Below, in pieces: positions 1-6,356 of a DNA stretch of 23,098 nt. The stretch covers positions 1 through 23,098 of the forward strand of contig HF990641.1 in assembly GCA_000432135.1 (NCBI GenBank), in the 5' to 3' direction. The translations under genes were made by a program, and so were the position numbers. This DNA comes from Firmicutes bacterium CAG:124 (GTDB lineage: Bacteria > Bacillota > Clostridia > Oscillospirales > Oscillospiraceae). The first letter of the stretch is position 1, and each line of letters opens with the position of its first letter. The notes below the pieces were generated by a model that was given only the letters and a program-made list of their open reading frames with translations, made no database searches and was not told the origin of the DNA.

Positions 1-704
1 GCACGATAGTTGTCGCGCGTGCAGACGCCGTTCTCATCGAAGTCGTGCCCCAGCTTTTTCTCAACGGTGATCTCGTTTTGTCCGTTCTTGTCCGAAAAGC
101 TCTTGCCGCAAAGCGTGCAGCGATACCAGTCCGCATCAAACCCGTCCTCTTCGCAGGTCGGTTTGCCTGCTTTGTGGTATTCGAGCTCGTATAGGGCGTT
201 AAGGTAACAATAAAATTTGAAATAAATGCAGTCGTTGACGTCATCCCCGCGAATGTGCTCCATTTTGAACGTAAGAGCGTCAGACGAATTGCGCATCCGA
301 TGACAGAAATCATCCGCTGAAAATTCAAGCGTTGTTTTGATGGTTTTGTTCATTGTTCCGCAGGCTTTGCCGTCCGGCTTAGCGCAGTTGAAATTTGAAA
401 TTTCGATGCTTGCGAGAATGGTGTCTCCCGGTTGCCATTCTGCAATCGGAACCACCGTCGTCTTGTCGGGTTTCCGGGCTTGGACGTTGATCAGTTTATC
501 GTTTTTGCGGTTGGAAAATAAATAGGTGTTGCCATGGTCATTTTCGCAGTCATAGCGGGCATCTACGATGAACAGAAGGTCTCGGCCATTTACGTTCAAG
601 GACAAGTGGCCTTCTTCGCCAGTGTATGCCGCCGACAGCATCACCGTCAGCGCAACCAGCAGCAGACCGAGTACAAGAAGATTTCTGAACAGTCGTTTTT
701 TCAT
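1..704 (-). CDS. Secreted cysteine-containing surface protein, 3' end off the window
   Basis: The frame is open from the ATG at 704 to the left edge (234 codons, no stop), so the protein is partial at its C-terminus. Residues 1-26 form a signal peptide: MKKR, then a long hydrophobic stretch ending LSAA. The middle (about 30-170) is unrecognised, with a high-acid, N-rich composition. Residues 177-221 resemble a module common in clostridial surface proteins: HKAGKPTCEEDG, then RCTLCGKSFSDKNG, then a closing KLGHDF. C184, C196 and C199 could hold a metal or form disulfides. The SD GGAGG lies 7 nt before the ATG. The start overlaps the TetR stop as ATGA, so the two genes form a translationally coupled operon and this is probably the cargo controlled by that repressor. 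Export is well supported; the function is unknown. Confidence 0.8.
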   Translation of the reverse strand, partial: MKKRLFRNLLVLGLLLVALTVMLSAAYTGEEGHLSLNVNGRDLLFIVDARYDCENDHGNTYLFSNRKNDKLINVQARKPDKTTVVPIAEWQPGDTILASIEISNFNCAKPDGKACGTMNKTIKTTLEFSADDFCHRMRNSSDALTFKMEHIRGDDVNDCIYFKFYCYLNALYELEYHKAGKPTCEEDGFDADWYRCTLCGKSFSDKNGQNEITVEKKLGHDFDENGVCTRDNYR

Positions 705-1420
705 TTGTGTTCCTCCGTTTCCGTGATTCCCTGCAGGGAAAATTCAAATCGCATGGCCAGCGCCTCGAACAGCGCGTGCATGACCTTTTCTGAAATGGCG
801 CGGATGTCCAGTCCCTCGACGAAGCGGATGACCTGCTCCAGCTCGTCCTCCGGGACGCGATAGGCCCGCAGGCTCATGCAGAAAAACAGCCGCAGCTTCT
901 TTTCCAGCGTCAGCTCTGCGTCGCACGGGTGCGCCATGTAGCCGCGCATGATGCTGGCCGAGCCGATCTCCATGTCGTAAAAATCCCGCGCCGTCCGCCC
1001 CGGCAGGTAGGAGCCGAAGATGCGCTCGAGCTCCTTCGCCGTCTCGCGGAAGATGTAGTCCGAGGCCTCCTTCTGCGTGTAGGCTTCGATGTAAATTTCG
1101 CGCAGATTTTCGTTCAGCTCCGTCAGCGTCATCTGGATGGCCGTTTCCACGGCGTAGATGTACACCGGCGGCAGCTGCGCGCCCGCTGCGCTGCGGGCCA
1201 TGGCAAACTGATTGGAGAACATGAACTCCACCAGCTCCGTCAGCACGCCGTCCTTCGCGCGGAAAATGTTCTGGAACGTGCTGTAGGAGACGTCGGCCTT
1301 TTCAATGATCTCCGCCAGCGTCGTCCGCCGGTAGCCCTTTTCCAGAAAGAGCTTCACGCAGACGGTCAGGATCCGCTTCTTCGCGGGCAGGCTTGCGCTT
1401 GTAATGCTGATCCGAATCAC
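701..1420 (-). CDS. TetR/AcrR-family transcriptional repressor
   Basis: A 239-residue DNA-binding regulator. The N-terminal helix-turn-helix is clear at about residues 12-58: AKKRILTVCVKLFLEKGY, then TTLAEIIEKADVSYSTFQNIF, the classic TetR layout. The remaining 180 residues would be the ligand-binding and dimerisation domain, whose ligand cannot be read from sequence. An upstream ATG at 1477 is in frame, but it coincides with the -35 box of a good promoter. I therefore place the start at the GTG at 1420, just after GAAGGAT; the SD spacing is short, so the exact start is uncertain. The stop overlaps the ATG of the downstream secreted protein. A palindrome between the -10 box and the start indicates autoregulation. 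Confidence 0.88.
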   Translation of the reverse strand: MIRISITSASLPAKKRILTVCVKLFLEKGYRRTTLAEIIEKADVSYSTFQNIFRAKDGVLTELVEFMFSNQFAMARSAAGAQLPPVYIYAVETAIQMTLTELNENLREIYIEAYTQKEASDYIFRETAKELERIFGSYLPGRTARDFYDMEIGSASIMRGYMAHPCDAELTLEKKLRLFFCMSLRAYRVPEDELEQVIRFVEGLDIRAISEKVMHALFEALAMRFEFSLQGITETEEHK

Positions 1421-1428
1421 ATCCTTCG

Positions 1429-1450
1429 CTGTTGGTGTGTACACCAACAG
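1429..1450. promoter_or_regulatory. Palindromic operator, probably for the adjacent TetR protein
   Basis: Perfect 10-bp arms CTGTTGGTGT and ACACCAACAG flank a 2-nt centre. The site overlaps the -10 box and the expected transcription start of the TetR operon. Size and place are typical of an autoregulatory TetR operator. Confidence 0.75.
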
Positions 1451-1477
1451 TATAGCATAGCCATGCGCCGGACGCAA
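1449..1477 (-). promoter_or_regulatory. SigA-type promoter of the TetR operon
   Basis: Read on the minus strand, -35 TTGCGT (1472-1477) and -10 TATACT (1449-1454) are separated by exactly 17 nt. The operator begins inside the -10 box, so repressor binding would block RNA polymerase. Confidence 0.72.
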
Positions 1478-1563
1478 GTATGATTCTTCTGTCCGTATCT
1501 CTTTTTATTCTCGGAACAAATGCGCATCAAAAAATTTCATGGAAGCCGACCCGCGAATTCCCA

Positions 1564-1593
1564 TTCATAACAAGCCTGCATCGGGTCAAACTA
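1564..1593 (+). promoter_or_regulatory. Possible SigG-like forespore promoter of the spore-protein gene
   Basis: TTCATA (1564-1569) and CAAACTA (1587-1593) are 17 nt apart. This resembles the SigF/SigG pattern (-10 near CATACTA), which is the expected control for a small acid-soluble spore protein. The match is imperfect. Confidence 0.3.
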
Positions 1594-1648
1594 CGGTTGT
1601 AGGAAATCAAAACGGATTTCCCCAAAACAAGTAAGGAGATGCAGAACT

Positions 1649-1780
1649 ATGACGAACCGTAACTCTTCCAACATCAACATCCCGGAAGCCCGTGAAGCCA
1701 TGGACAAGTTCAAGATGGAAGCCGCCTCCGACGTAGGCGTTCCAAAGCATGAAACGAAAAATAACCAGCTTCCTACATAA
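1649..1780 (+). pseudogene. Truncated alpha/beta-type small acid-soluble spore protein
   Basis: A 43-codon frame with GGAG 10 nt before its ATG. Residues 12-32 (PEAREAMDKFKMEAASDVGV) are the conserved N-terminal half of alpha/beta-type SASPs, which coat spore DNA as A-form duplex. Family members usually have 60-75 residues and continue with a second conserved DNA-binding half containing a GG-type motif. Here the frame departs right after GVP into KHETKNNQLPT and stops, so the second half is missing. The scar region with an integrase remnant starts directly downstream, which suggests a deletion or insertion removed the 3' half. It could still be translated, but is unlikely to bind DNA normally. 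Confidence 0.75.
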
Positions 1781-2197
1781 AAGGGGCTGCCTCAGCATGA
1801 TGCTCCAAAATCATCTGAGGCAGCTCTGTATCCAGAAAGGGATCGCCGCCTGTCGGAATTGCTCCGACAGGCGGCGTTTTATATCCTCCGGTGCGTTTCC
1901 GGACGGCGTGGCTGTGTGCCCTGTGCCGGGAAACCGGAATGTTTATTCTACCCTGCCGCAGCCGCCGGGTGTAGAATTCCGAAAGGATCTGCTCAGCCTC
2001 CTGCTGACTGATCCCCAGCTGCTGAGCGGCCAGTGAGACAGTGAAATAGCGCTCCGGCTCCGGCATGAGCAGAAGGTAGTGGAAATTCCGGGCTACTGAG
2101 GCAGACATGATGCCGGTGTCGTGGGTAAAATATGTGACGGAGGGGACAAATTCCGGCTCCGGGATGTTTTTCCGCTCTACGTCCTCACTGCCGCTCA
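1773..2197 (-). CDS. Unrecognised ORF in the scar region
   Basis: I do not recognise this protein. From the ATG at 2197 it would have about 141 residues, beginning MSGSEDVERK. A stretch near the middle (FTVSLAAQQLGISQQEAEQILSEFY, read in parts) looks like a helix-turn-helix or small helical domain. No Shine-Dalgarno precedes the ATG, and an in-frame extension to 2261 runs antisense into the integrase fragment. The 3' third is occupied by two perfect hairpins, one a terminator for the other strand, so that part is probably not true coding sequence. It is most likely a rearranged remnant of a mobile-element gene. Confidence 0.3.
1786..1824. repeat. Inverted repeat (hairpin) downstream of the truncated spore gene
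   Basis: GCTGCCTCAG (1786-1795) pairs perfectly with CTGAGGCAGC (1815-1824), and an inner ATGAT/ATCAT pair extends the stem past one bulged base. There is no T-run on either side, so it is not a standard terminator. It may be a terminal repeat of a lost element. Confidence 0.6.
1845..1882 (+). terminator. Rho-independent terminator
   Basis: A perfect 12-bp stem, GCCGCCTGTCGG (1845-1856) with CCGACAGGCGGC (1864-1875), has a 7-nt loop and is followed by GTTTTAT. Its direction fits the spore-protein gene. Confidence 0.7.
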
Positions 2198-2210
2198 TGA
2201 ACCGGAAGTA

Positions 2211-2357
2211 CTCTATGCAAACGGTGTCAGCTTGAAAGACATTCAGGAATGGCTGTGGCATAGCGACATTTCCACAACCTCAAATATCTACACGCATCTG
2301 GATTACAGTTCCAAGGTGTCCTCTGCAAACGCGATTATTGACTGTTTTCCAGCATAA
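2211..2357 (+). pseudogene. Tyrosine recombinase (integrase) C-terminal fragment
   Basis: The frame reads LYANGVSLKDIQEWLWHS, then DISTTSNIYTHLDYSSKV, and stops at 2357. This is the extreme C-terminus of a phage/ICE-type tyrosine integrase. The third-box histidine (WHS, where the family usually has GHS) and the nucleophilic tyrosine (IYTH) are visible. The arm-binding, core-binding and first catalytic segments, including the HxxR box, are absent: upstream of 2211 the frame loses similarity. The fragment ends 188 bp from the 3' end of tRNA-Leu, the usual place for an integrase gene in a tRNA-targeting element. It is an inactive relic. Confidence 0.8.
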
Positions 2358-2390
2358 AAAATCGCCGCGAACCTGCACAGTTCGCGGCGA
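2354..2390 (-). terminator. Terminator downstream of tRNA-Leu
   Basis: A perfect 11-bp stem (TCGCCGCGAAC at 2362-2372 with GTTCGCGGCGA at 2380-2390) is followed, on the minus strand, by TTTTTT. It faces the tRNA-Leu transcript, 155 nt after the tRNA end. Confidence 0.75.
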
Positions 2391-2436
2391 CGGTGTGCCA
2401 TGTGAACACTATGGATCAACTGCCAAATTTGGAATA

Positions 2437-2471
2437 CAAACCCGCAATCCAGCGAAGCGATTGCGGGTTTG
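2437..2471. repeat. Perfect 13-bp inverted repeat
   Basis: CAAACCCGCAATC (2437-2449) and GATTGCGGGTTTG (2459-2471) flank a 9-nt loop, in the tRNA-Leu 3' trailer. No T-run follows. Confidence 0.65.
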
Positions 2472-2481
2472 AACGAAGAAA

Positions 2482-2535
2482 GACCTTTGCTGTCGAGATG
2501 AACGCGCTTGCGCGGTCATCTGACATACAAAGGTC
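2482..2535. repeat. Nested imperfect hairpin next to the tRNA-Leu 3' end
   Basis: Three paired segments are nested: GACCTTTG/CAAAGGTC (2482-2489, 2528-2535), AGATGA/TCATCT (2496-2501, 2516-2521) and CGCGC/GCGCG (2503-2507, 2510-2514). It could be a structured trailer or an element end. Confidence 0.55.
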
Positions 2536-2544
2536 ATTTCTGAG

Positions 2545-2630
2545 TGGTGCCGGTGGTGGGACTCGAACCCACACGAGTGTTACCCCAACGGATTTTGAGT
2601 CCGCCTCGTCTACCATTCCAACACACCGGC
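2545..2630 (-). tRNA. tRNA-Leu(CAA)
   Basis: An 86-nt class II tRNA with the CCA encoded. Acceptor strand GCCGGTG pairs with CACCGGC. The T arm is TGGGTTCGAGTCCCA. The anticodon stem-loop is GCGGA-CTCAAAA-TCCGT with anticodon CAA, reading UUG leucine. A long variable arm (GGGGTAACACTCG) fits leucine. It has its own promoter 11 nt upstream. Confidence 0.97.
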
Positions 2631-2641
2631 ATTGCTGTGTT

Positions 2642-2670
2642 ATTATACAGCATGGCACGCGGAAATTCAA
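2642..2670 (-). promoter_or_regulatory. tRNA-Leu promoter
   Basis: On the minus strand, -35 TTGAAT (2665-2670), a 17-nt spacer and a perfect -10 TATAAT (2642-2647) end 11 nt before the first tRNA base. Confidence 0.85.
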
Positions 2671-2691
2671 GAAAAAACTTCCGAAACTGTG

Positions 2692-3330
2692 TCATTTTTC
2701 GGATTTCATCTGCTCGTTGAGGTGTTTGCAGAGCAGGGCGAGGGAAGCAGCCATGTTTTCGTTCTGGACGAGGATGTGGTCTGGCACGTTCAGGTGCTTG
2801 GGGGCGAAATTCCAGATGGCGAGGATCCCGTTGCTGATGAGCAGATCGCAGACGCTCTGGGCCTGCTCTGCCGGGACGGTGATGATGCCGATCTTGATCT
2901 GGTCGCGGCGGCAGACCTCGCCGAGGCGCGACAGGTGCATGATGGGCTTGCCGCTCTTGGAGGTGCCGATGATAGCGTCGTTTTCATCAAACGCCGCGAC
3001 GATATTGAGGCCGTACTCCGCAAAGCCGGAATACCCCAGCAGCGCGCGGCCAAGCTTGCCCGCGCCGATCAGAACGGCATCGTTTGTGTTGCCGTAGCCC
3101 AAAAACTGCTCGATATCGGCGATCAGCGCGGCACGATTATAGCCGATCTTCGGGCGGCCGCCGGAGGAAACGAGCGCAAGATCCTTGCGCACCTGCACCT
3201 CGCCCATATGAAGCCCCGCCGCAAGCGCCGTGGCGGAGATATTGACGCCGCTGCTGTCCGGCATGGCTTTCAGATAGGCCAGATAGGTCGGCAGGCGCTT
3301 AAGCGTTGCGCGGGATATTTCTTTCTCCAT
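2692..3330 (-). CDS. rex: Redox-sensing transcriptional repressor Rex
   Basis: A 212-residue NAD(H)-responsive repressor of fermentation and anaerobic respiration genes. The N-terminal winged helix spans about residues 4-78, with the recognition segment GEVQVRKDLALVSSGG. The C-terminal Rossmann fold starts at VLIGAGKLGRALLGY (87-100; GxGxxG at 89-94), followed by the typical FDENDAIIGTSKSGKPI region and C-terminal helix. Length matches the family. The ATG at 3330 is preceded by AAAGGAAG. Longer in-frame extensions upstream run through its promoter and the end of sigE and are not real. It has its own promoter. No terminator separates it from the tRNA-Leu promoter, so read-through into the tRNA is possible. 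Confidence 0.95.
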   Translation of the reverse strand: MEKEISRATLKRLPTYLAYLKAMPDSSGVNISATALAAGLHMGEVQVRKDLALVSSGGRPKIGYNRAALIADIEQFLGYGNTNDAVLIGAGKLGRALLGYSGFAEYGLNIVAAFDENDAIIGTSKSGKPIMHLSRLGEVCRRDQIKIGIITVPAEQAQSVCDLLISNGILAIWNFAPKHLNVPDHILVQNENMAASLALLCKHLNEQMKSEK

Positions 3331-3350
3331 GAAACCGCTTCCTTTGCTGA

Positions 3351-3371
3351 TATCGATATATTGTATCGATA
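3351..3371. promoter_or_regulatory. Paired TATCGATA palindromes, candidate operator of rex
   Basis: Two copies of the self-palindromic TATCGATA (3351-3358 and 3364-3371) lie 5 nt apart between the expected transcription start and the ribosome-binding site of rex. They do not match the usual clostridial Rex site (TTGTTAA-N4-TTAACAA), so the bound protein is uncertain. Confidence 0.45.
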
Positions 3372-3373
3372 AA

Positions 3374-3402
3374 TTTATATCACATTTGAATCTGTTTTGC
3401 AA
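3374..3402 (-). promoter_or_regulatory. rex promoter
   Basis: On the minus strand, -35 TTGCAA (3397-3402) and -10 TATAAA (3374-3379) are 17 nt apart. The promoter occupies the short gap after the sigE stop codon. Confidence 0.7.
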
Positions 3403-3409
3403 GTCCCTC

Positions 3410-4111
3410 TCAGCTGTAGATCTGCCGTGAGATCTCGCGGCGCAGGCGTAGCATGATGCGCTTTTCGAGCCTGGAAATATACGACTGCGAAATGCCCATG
3501 ATATCCGCGACCTCCTTCTGCGTCTTCTCCTGCCGCCCGCCGAGGCCGAAGCGCATGCAGACGATCTGCTTTTCCCGTTCCGGGAGGCGTCCGAGCGCCT
3601 GACGAAGAAGCTGGTGGTCGACGTCGTCCTCCAGCGGCCGCATAACGATATCGCCGTCTGTGCCGAGCACATCGGACAGCAGCAGCTCGTTGCCGTCCCA
3701 GTCGGTATTGATCGGCTCGTCGAGCGAAACCTCCGTCTTCTGGTTGGCGATTTTGCGGATGTGCATCAGAATCTCGTTTTCGATGCAGCGCGACGAATAC
3801 GTCGCAAGCTTGATGTTCCGGTCGGGCCGGAAGGTATTGACGGCCTTGATCAGACCAATGGTTCCGATGGAGATCAGGTCCTCCAGATTGACACCGGTGT
3901 TTTCGAACCGGCGCGCGATATACACGACAAGGCGAAGATTATGCTCGATGAGCAGCTGCTTGGCTGCCTCGTCGCCCTGTTCCAGCGCGGCGACGGCCTG
4001 CCGCTCCTGCTCCGGCTTCAGCGGTGCGGGCAGCACGTCGCTGCCGCCGATGTACATGATCTTCCCCGGCTGCAAAAGGCCGAGCTTCTGTAAAATAGCC
4101 TCTAATTTCAT
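3410..4111 (-). CDS. sigE: RNA polymerase sporulation sigma factor SigE (pro-form)
   Basis: A 233-residue mother-cell sigma factor, made as an inactive precursor. Residues 1-29 are the pro-sequence with the processing region (MYIGGSDVLPAPL). Region 2 follows (about 50-120: LLIEHNLRLVVYIARRFE, then EDLISIGTIGLIKAV, then FRPDRNIKLATYSSRCIENEILM). Region 4 is at about 165-230, with the helix-turn-helix TQKEVADIMGISQSYISRLEKR. GGAGG precedes the ATG by about 10 nt. The start overlaps the spoIIGA stop by 4 nt, the classical arrangement in which the next-door protease activates this factor at the sporulation septum. No terminator is evident between it and rex. Confidence 0.96.
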   Translation of the reverse strand: MKLEAILQKLGLLQPGKIMYIGGSDVLPAPLKPEQERQAVAALEQGDEAAKQLLIEHNLRLVVYIARRFENTGVNLEDLISIGTIGLIKAVNTFRPDRNIKLATYSSRCIENEILMHIRKIANQKTEVSLDEPINTDWDGNELLLSDVLGTDGDIVMRPLEDDVDHQLLRQALGRLPEREKQIVCMRFGLGGRQEKTQKEVADIMGISQSYISRLEKRIMLRLRREISRQIYS

Positions 4112-4956
4112 CCAATCGTTCCTCCTATCAGCGCATCATAATTTCCTCCGTCTGAAACGGGCGTTGGGGAAAAGGCCGCGAGGCAGCGTTTCCGGACGCC
4201 CGGCCTGACCTGTATCTCGCAGCGCAGGCACAAAATCAGGCCTGCCTGCGTGCCGACGCATTTGTAGCTCAAAAGCCGCGCCGGAAGCGCGGGGGCGCGT
4301 GTTTTCAGGCGCAGCAGCAGCTCCGCCGGGTCTGCAAGCGCGGCGGGTGTGATGGATGCGTCCGGCAGAAGCGCCCGCAGCGCGTCAGCCTCTGCAACGA
4401 GCACGCGTTCGCCGGTCATGGGGTCGCGGAGCGTGCAGCCGGTGTCGTGCAGCGCGCGGACAGGGACCCGATTTCCTCCATACAGAAGCGTCATGGTCCG
4501 GATCTCACCGCCATGCTGGGCCGTGCAGGAAAAGATGGTATAGCAGAGCATATACAGAAGCCCTGCCAGCAGCAGGAGGCCCAGAACACTCACCGCGTAG
4601 AACGTGCCGCCCGGCAGAACCAAAACGCCTGTCCCGAACAGCTGCGCGGCTAAGACCGCAGCACCCGCAAACGCGCAGACTGCCGCCAGAAACAGAAGGC
4701 CCGTGCGGAGCGTCTGCCGGCCTGCGCCGAAGGCGATCAGCAGCATGATAACAAGACTCACCAGCTTCATCGGAAGTCCCTGCAAAACGCCCAGCGGGGC
4801 GAACAGCGCCGCTGCCGCGTACAATCCGCCGAACAGAGCCGCTGCCAGCAGGCGCAATCGTGCGATCCGGCCGCCGCCAAGCTTTGCCGCGCAGATGAGC
4901 AGCAGATAATCCACCGCACCATTGAGCAAAAAAGCCTCGTCTGCATAGACTGTCAT
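4108..4956 (-). CDS. spoIIGA: Pro-sigma-E processing aspartic protease SpoIIGA
   Basis: A 282-residue membrane protease that cleaves pro-SigE. The N-terminal half has about five hydrophobic membrane segments (residues 8-145). It begins MTVYADEAFLLNGAVDYLLL, close to the family start. The cytoplasmic C-terminal half carries the aspartic-protease signature RALHDTGCTLRDP, with the DTG at 171-173, and ends GNYDALIGGTIG, the second flap-like conserved region. I chose the ATG at 4956 because GGGGG lies 7 nt upstream; the ATG at 4962 would be too close to it, and earlier starts lie in the intergenic region. It overlaps sigE as ATGA. The sequence is richer in A/L/G than the Bacillus protein, but all key motifs are kept. 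Confidence 0.93.
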   Translation of the reverse strand: MTVYADEAFLLNGAVDYLLLICAAKLGGGRIARLRLLAAALFGGLYAAAALFAPLGVLQGLPMKLVSLVIMLLIAFGAGRQTLRTGLLFLAAVCAFAGAAVLAAQLFGTGVLVLPGGTFYAVSVLGLLLLAGLLYMLCYTIFSCTAQHGGEIRTMTLLYGGNRVPVRALHDTGCTLRDPMTGERVLVAEADALRALLPDASITPAALADPAELLLRLKTRAPALPARLLSYKCVGTQAGLILCLRCEIQVRPGVRKRCLAAFSPTPVSDGGNYDALIGGTIG

Positions 4957-5005
4957 CCGCATTCCCCCTGTTTGTCCGTGTTCCAAAAGCATACGCCGCA
5001 GAAGC

Positions 5006-5042
5006 AAAAAAAGAGGTCGCAATTCCAAGCGGAATTGCGGCC
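5006..5042 (-). terminator. Terminator after the DUF951 gene
   Basis: On the minus strand a 12-bp stem (GGCCGCAATTCC with GGAATTGCGACC, one G-U pair) is followed by CTCTTTTTTT. It isolates the DUF951 gene from spoIIGA. Confidence 0.85.
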
Positions 5043-5070
5043 TATCGTTCGTCATGTTTTCCTTGTAATG

Positions 5071-5262
5071 TCAGATCTGCTTCCCGTCGCGCAGAATCTG
5101 GCGGATGTTTTTTTCCGCCTTGCTGCGCGGCAGCATCAGCTCATGCCCGCAACCGGTGCAGCGCAGGCGGAAGTCCATACCGCTGCGCAGTACGAGCCAC
5201 TGCTTTGTGCCGCAGGGGTGCTCCTTCTTCATGACGAGGATATCGCCGACCTGTACGTCCAT
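5071..5262 (-). CDS. DUF951-family small protein
   Basis: A 63-residue protein of the DUF951 family, widespread in Firmicutes and without an assigned function. It shows the family pattern: VQVGDILVMKKEHPCG, then a tryptophan (KQW), then GMDFRLRCTGCGHELMLPRSKAEKN. The cysteines at HPCG and CTGCG form a likely small zinc site in an SH3-like or beta-barrel fold. Full length for the family. AAGGAG lies 8 nt before the ATG. It is divergent from the S1 gene (59 bp between starts) and has its own terminator. A role in nucleic-acid binding is sometimes suspected but not shown here. Confidence 0.9.
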   Translation of the reverse strand: MDVQVGDILVMKKEHPCGTKQWLVLRSGMDFRLRCTGCGHELMLPRSKAEKNIRQILRDGKQI

Positions 5263-5321
5263 GGTTCTATCTCCTTCCTTCCCATGCCTGCATATATTGG
5301 AGCAGGAATTGGGGGGATCTT

Positions 5322-6215
5322 ATGCATCAGTTTCTTCCGGAGGGGCTGCACCCGCAGCCGGAGGGGTATACCAAAGAGGAATTGCTGCTGGCGATGCAGC
5401 AGCGGAAAATTTTGCAGGCGCCCGCGATCAAATGCGACGAGCGGCATGACCTGCATATCGCACTCGGCTGCTGCGCAGGGGTTATGCCGCGTGCAGAGGC
5501 CGCGCGCGGCATTCTTGGCGGCGAAACGCGGGATATCGCGATCCTGTCGCGCGTGGGAAGGTCCGTATGTTTTACTGTCATGGGCTTCGCACCGGATGGG
5601 ACGGCGCTACTGTCCCGGCGCAGCGCGCAGGAGGCAGCGCTGGAACAGATCTTCCGCGAAAAGCGGCCCGGGGACATTCTGCCTGCCGTGGTCACAGGGC
5701 TTGCGCCGTTCGGCGCGTTTTGTGATATTGGCTGCGGCGCGGTCGGGCTGCTCGGATTGCGGAATCTCTGCGTATCGCGGCTGACGCATCCACGTGAGCT
5801 GCTGCGGGTCGGGCAGCAGCTGCCCGTTTTGATCCAGTCGCTTGATCCGGTGCGGCGGCGCGTGGGGCTGACGCTCCGGGAACTGCTCGGAACGTGGCAG
5901 GAAAACGCGGCGCGGTTCCGTGCGGGGCAGACCGTGACGGGGATCGCCTGCGGAAAAACGGATTATGGCGTGTTTATTGCGCTGACACCGAATCTGTGCG
6001 GGCTGGCAGAACGGGACGATGCACTGGAACCCGGCCAGCCGGTATGCGTGTACATCAAGGCCATTCACCCGGAGACGCTCAAGCTGAAGCTGACCGTCCT
6101 GCACCGGCTGGACACAGTGCCTCCGCAGCCGCTGCGCTTCACGAAGACGGAAGGACGGCTGGATGTGTGGCGGTACGGAAGCCGGGAGAACGCGAAGATC
6201 GTGACGGTGTTTTAA
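5322..6215 (+). CDS. S1-domain RNA-binding protein
   Basis: A 297-residue cytoplasmic protein with at least two S1 folds. The first is at about residues 117-187: GDILPAVVTGLAPFGAFCDIG, then SRLTHPRELLRVGQ, then the ending RRRVGLTLRELLGTWQENAARF. The second is at about 197-260: FRAGQTVTGIACGKTDYGVFIAL, then GLAERDDALEPGQ, then KLKLTVL. Residues 40-115 may be a degenerate third. It resembles the clostridial S1-like proteins annotated as ribosomal protein S1 homologues, but is shorter than true S1, so a role in mRNA binding, translation or stability is inferred. GGGGGGATC precedes the ATG by about 5 nt. It is a single gene, divergent from the DUF951 gene. Confidence 0.85.
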   Translation: MHQFLPEGLHPQPEGYTKEELLLAMQQRKILQAPAIKCDERHDLHIALGCCAGVMPRAEAARGILGGETRDIAILSRVGRSVCFTVMGFAPDGTALLSRRSAQEAALEQIFREKRPGDILPAVVTGLAPFGAFCDIGCGAVGLLGLRNLCVSRLTHPRELLRVGQQLPVLIQSLDPVRRRVGLTLRELLGTWQENAARFRAGQTVTGIACGKTDYGVFIALTPNLCGLAERDDALEPGQPVCVYIKAIHPETLKLKLTVLHRLDTVPPQPLRFTKTEGRLDVWRYGSRENAKIVTVF

Positions 6216-6242
6216 CGCTTGGGTGATGAAGCGAAAAAGCAG

Positions 6243-6264
6243 AGGGGCGGCTTTCGCCGCCCCT
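6243..6264. terminator. GC-rich hairpin, copy 1
   Basis: AGGGGCGGC pairs with GCCGCCCCT around a TTTC loop. It lies 27 nt after the S1 gene stop. The T-run is weak. The same core is repeated at 6425-6450. Confidence 0.6.
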
Positions 6265-6320
6265 TAGTCTGTCAAAAAACGATGAAGCGCAGTCGGATGA
6301 CAGAGCAGCAGGGGAAGAGT

Positions 6321-6343
6321 GAAGGGGGCAAAGAGCCCCCTTC
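6321..6343. repeat. Hairpin in convergent intergenic region
   Basis: GAAGGGGGC pairs perfectly with GCCCCCTTC around AAAGA. Confidence 0.6.
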
Positions 6344-6356
6344 GCGTTCAATCAAC

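Noticed and set aside
1421..1477. Longer TetR protein starting at the ATG at 1477
   Set aside because: That ATG overlaps the -35 box and the extension crosses the -10 box and operator; a GTG downstream fits better.
3331..3672. N-terminal extension of Rex by about 114 residues
   Set aside because: It runs through the rex promoter and the sigE coding end and has an arginine/serine-rich shadow composition; Rex proteins start at MEKEI-like sequence.
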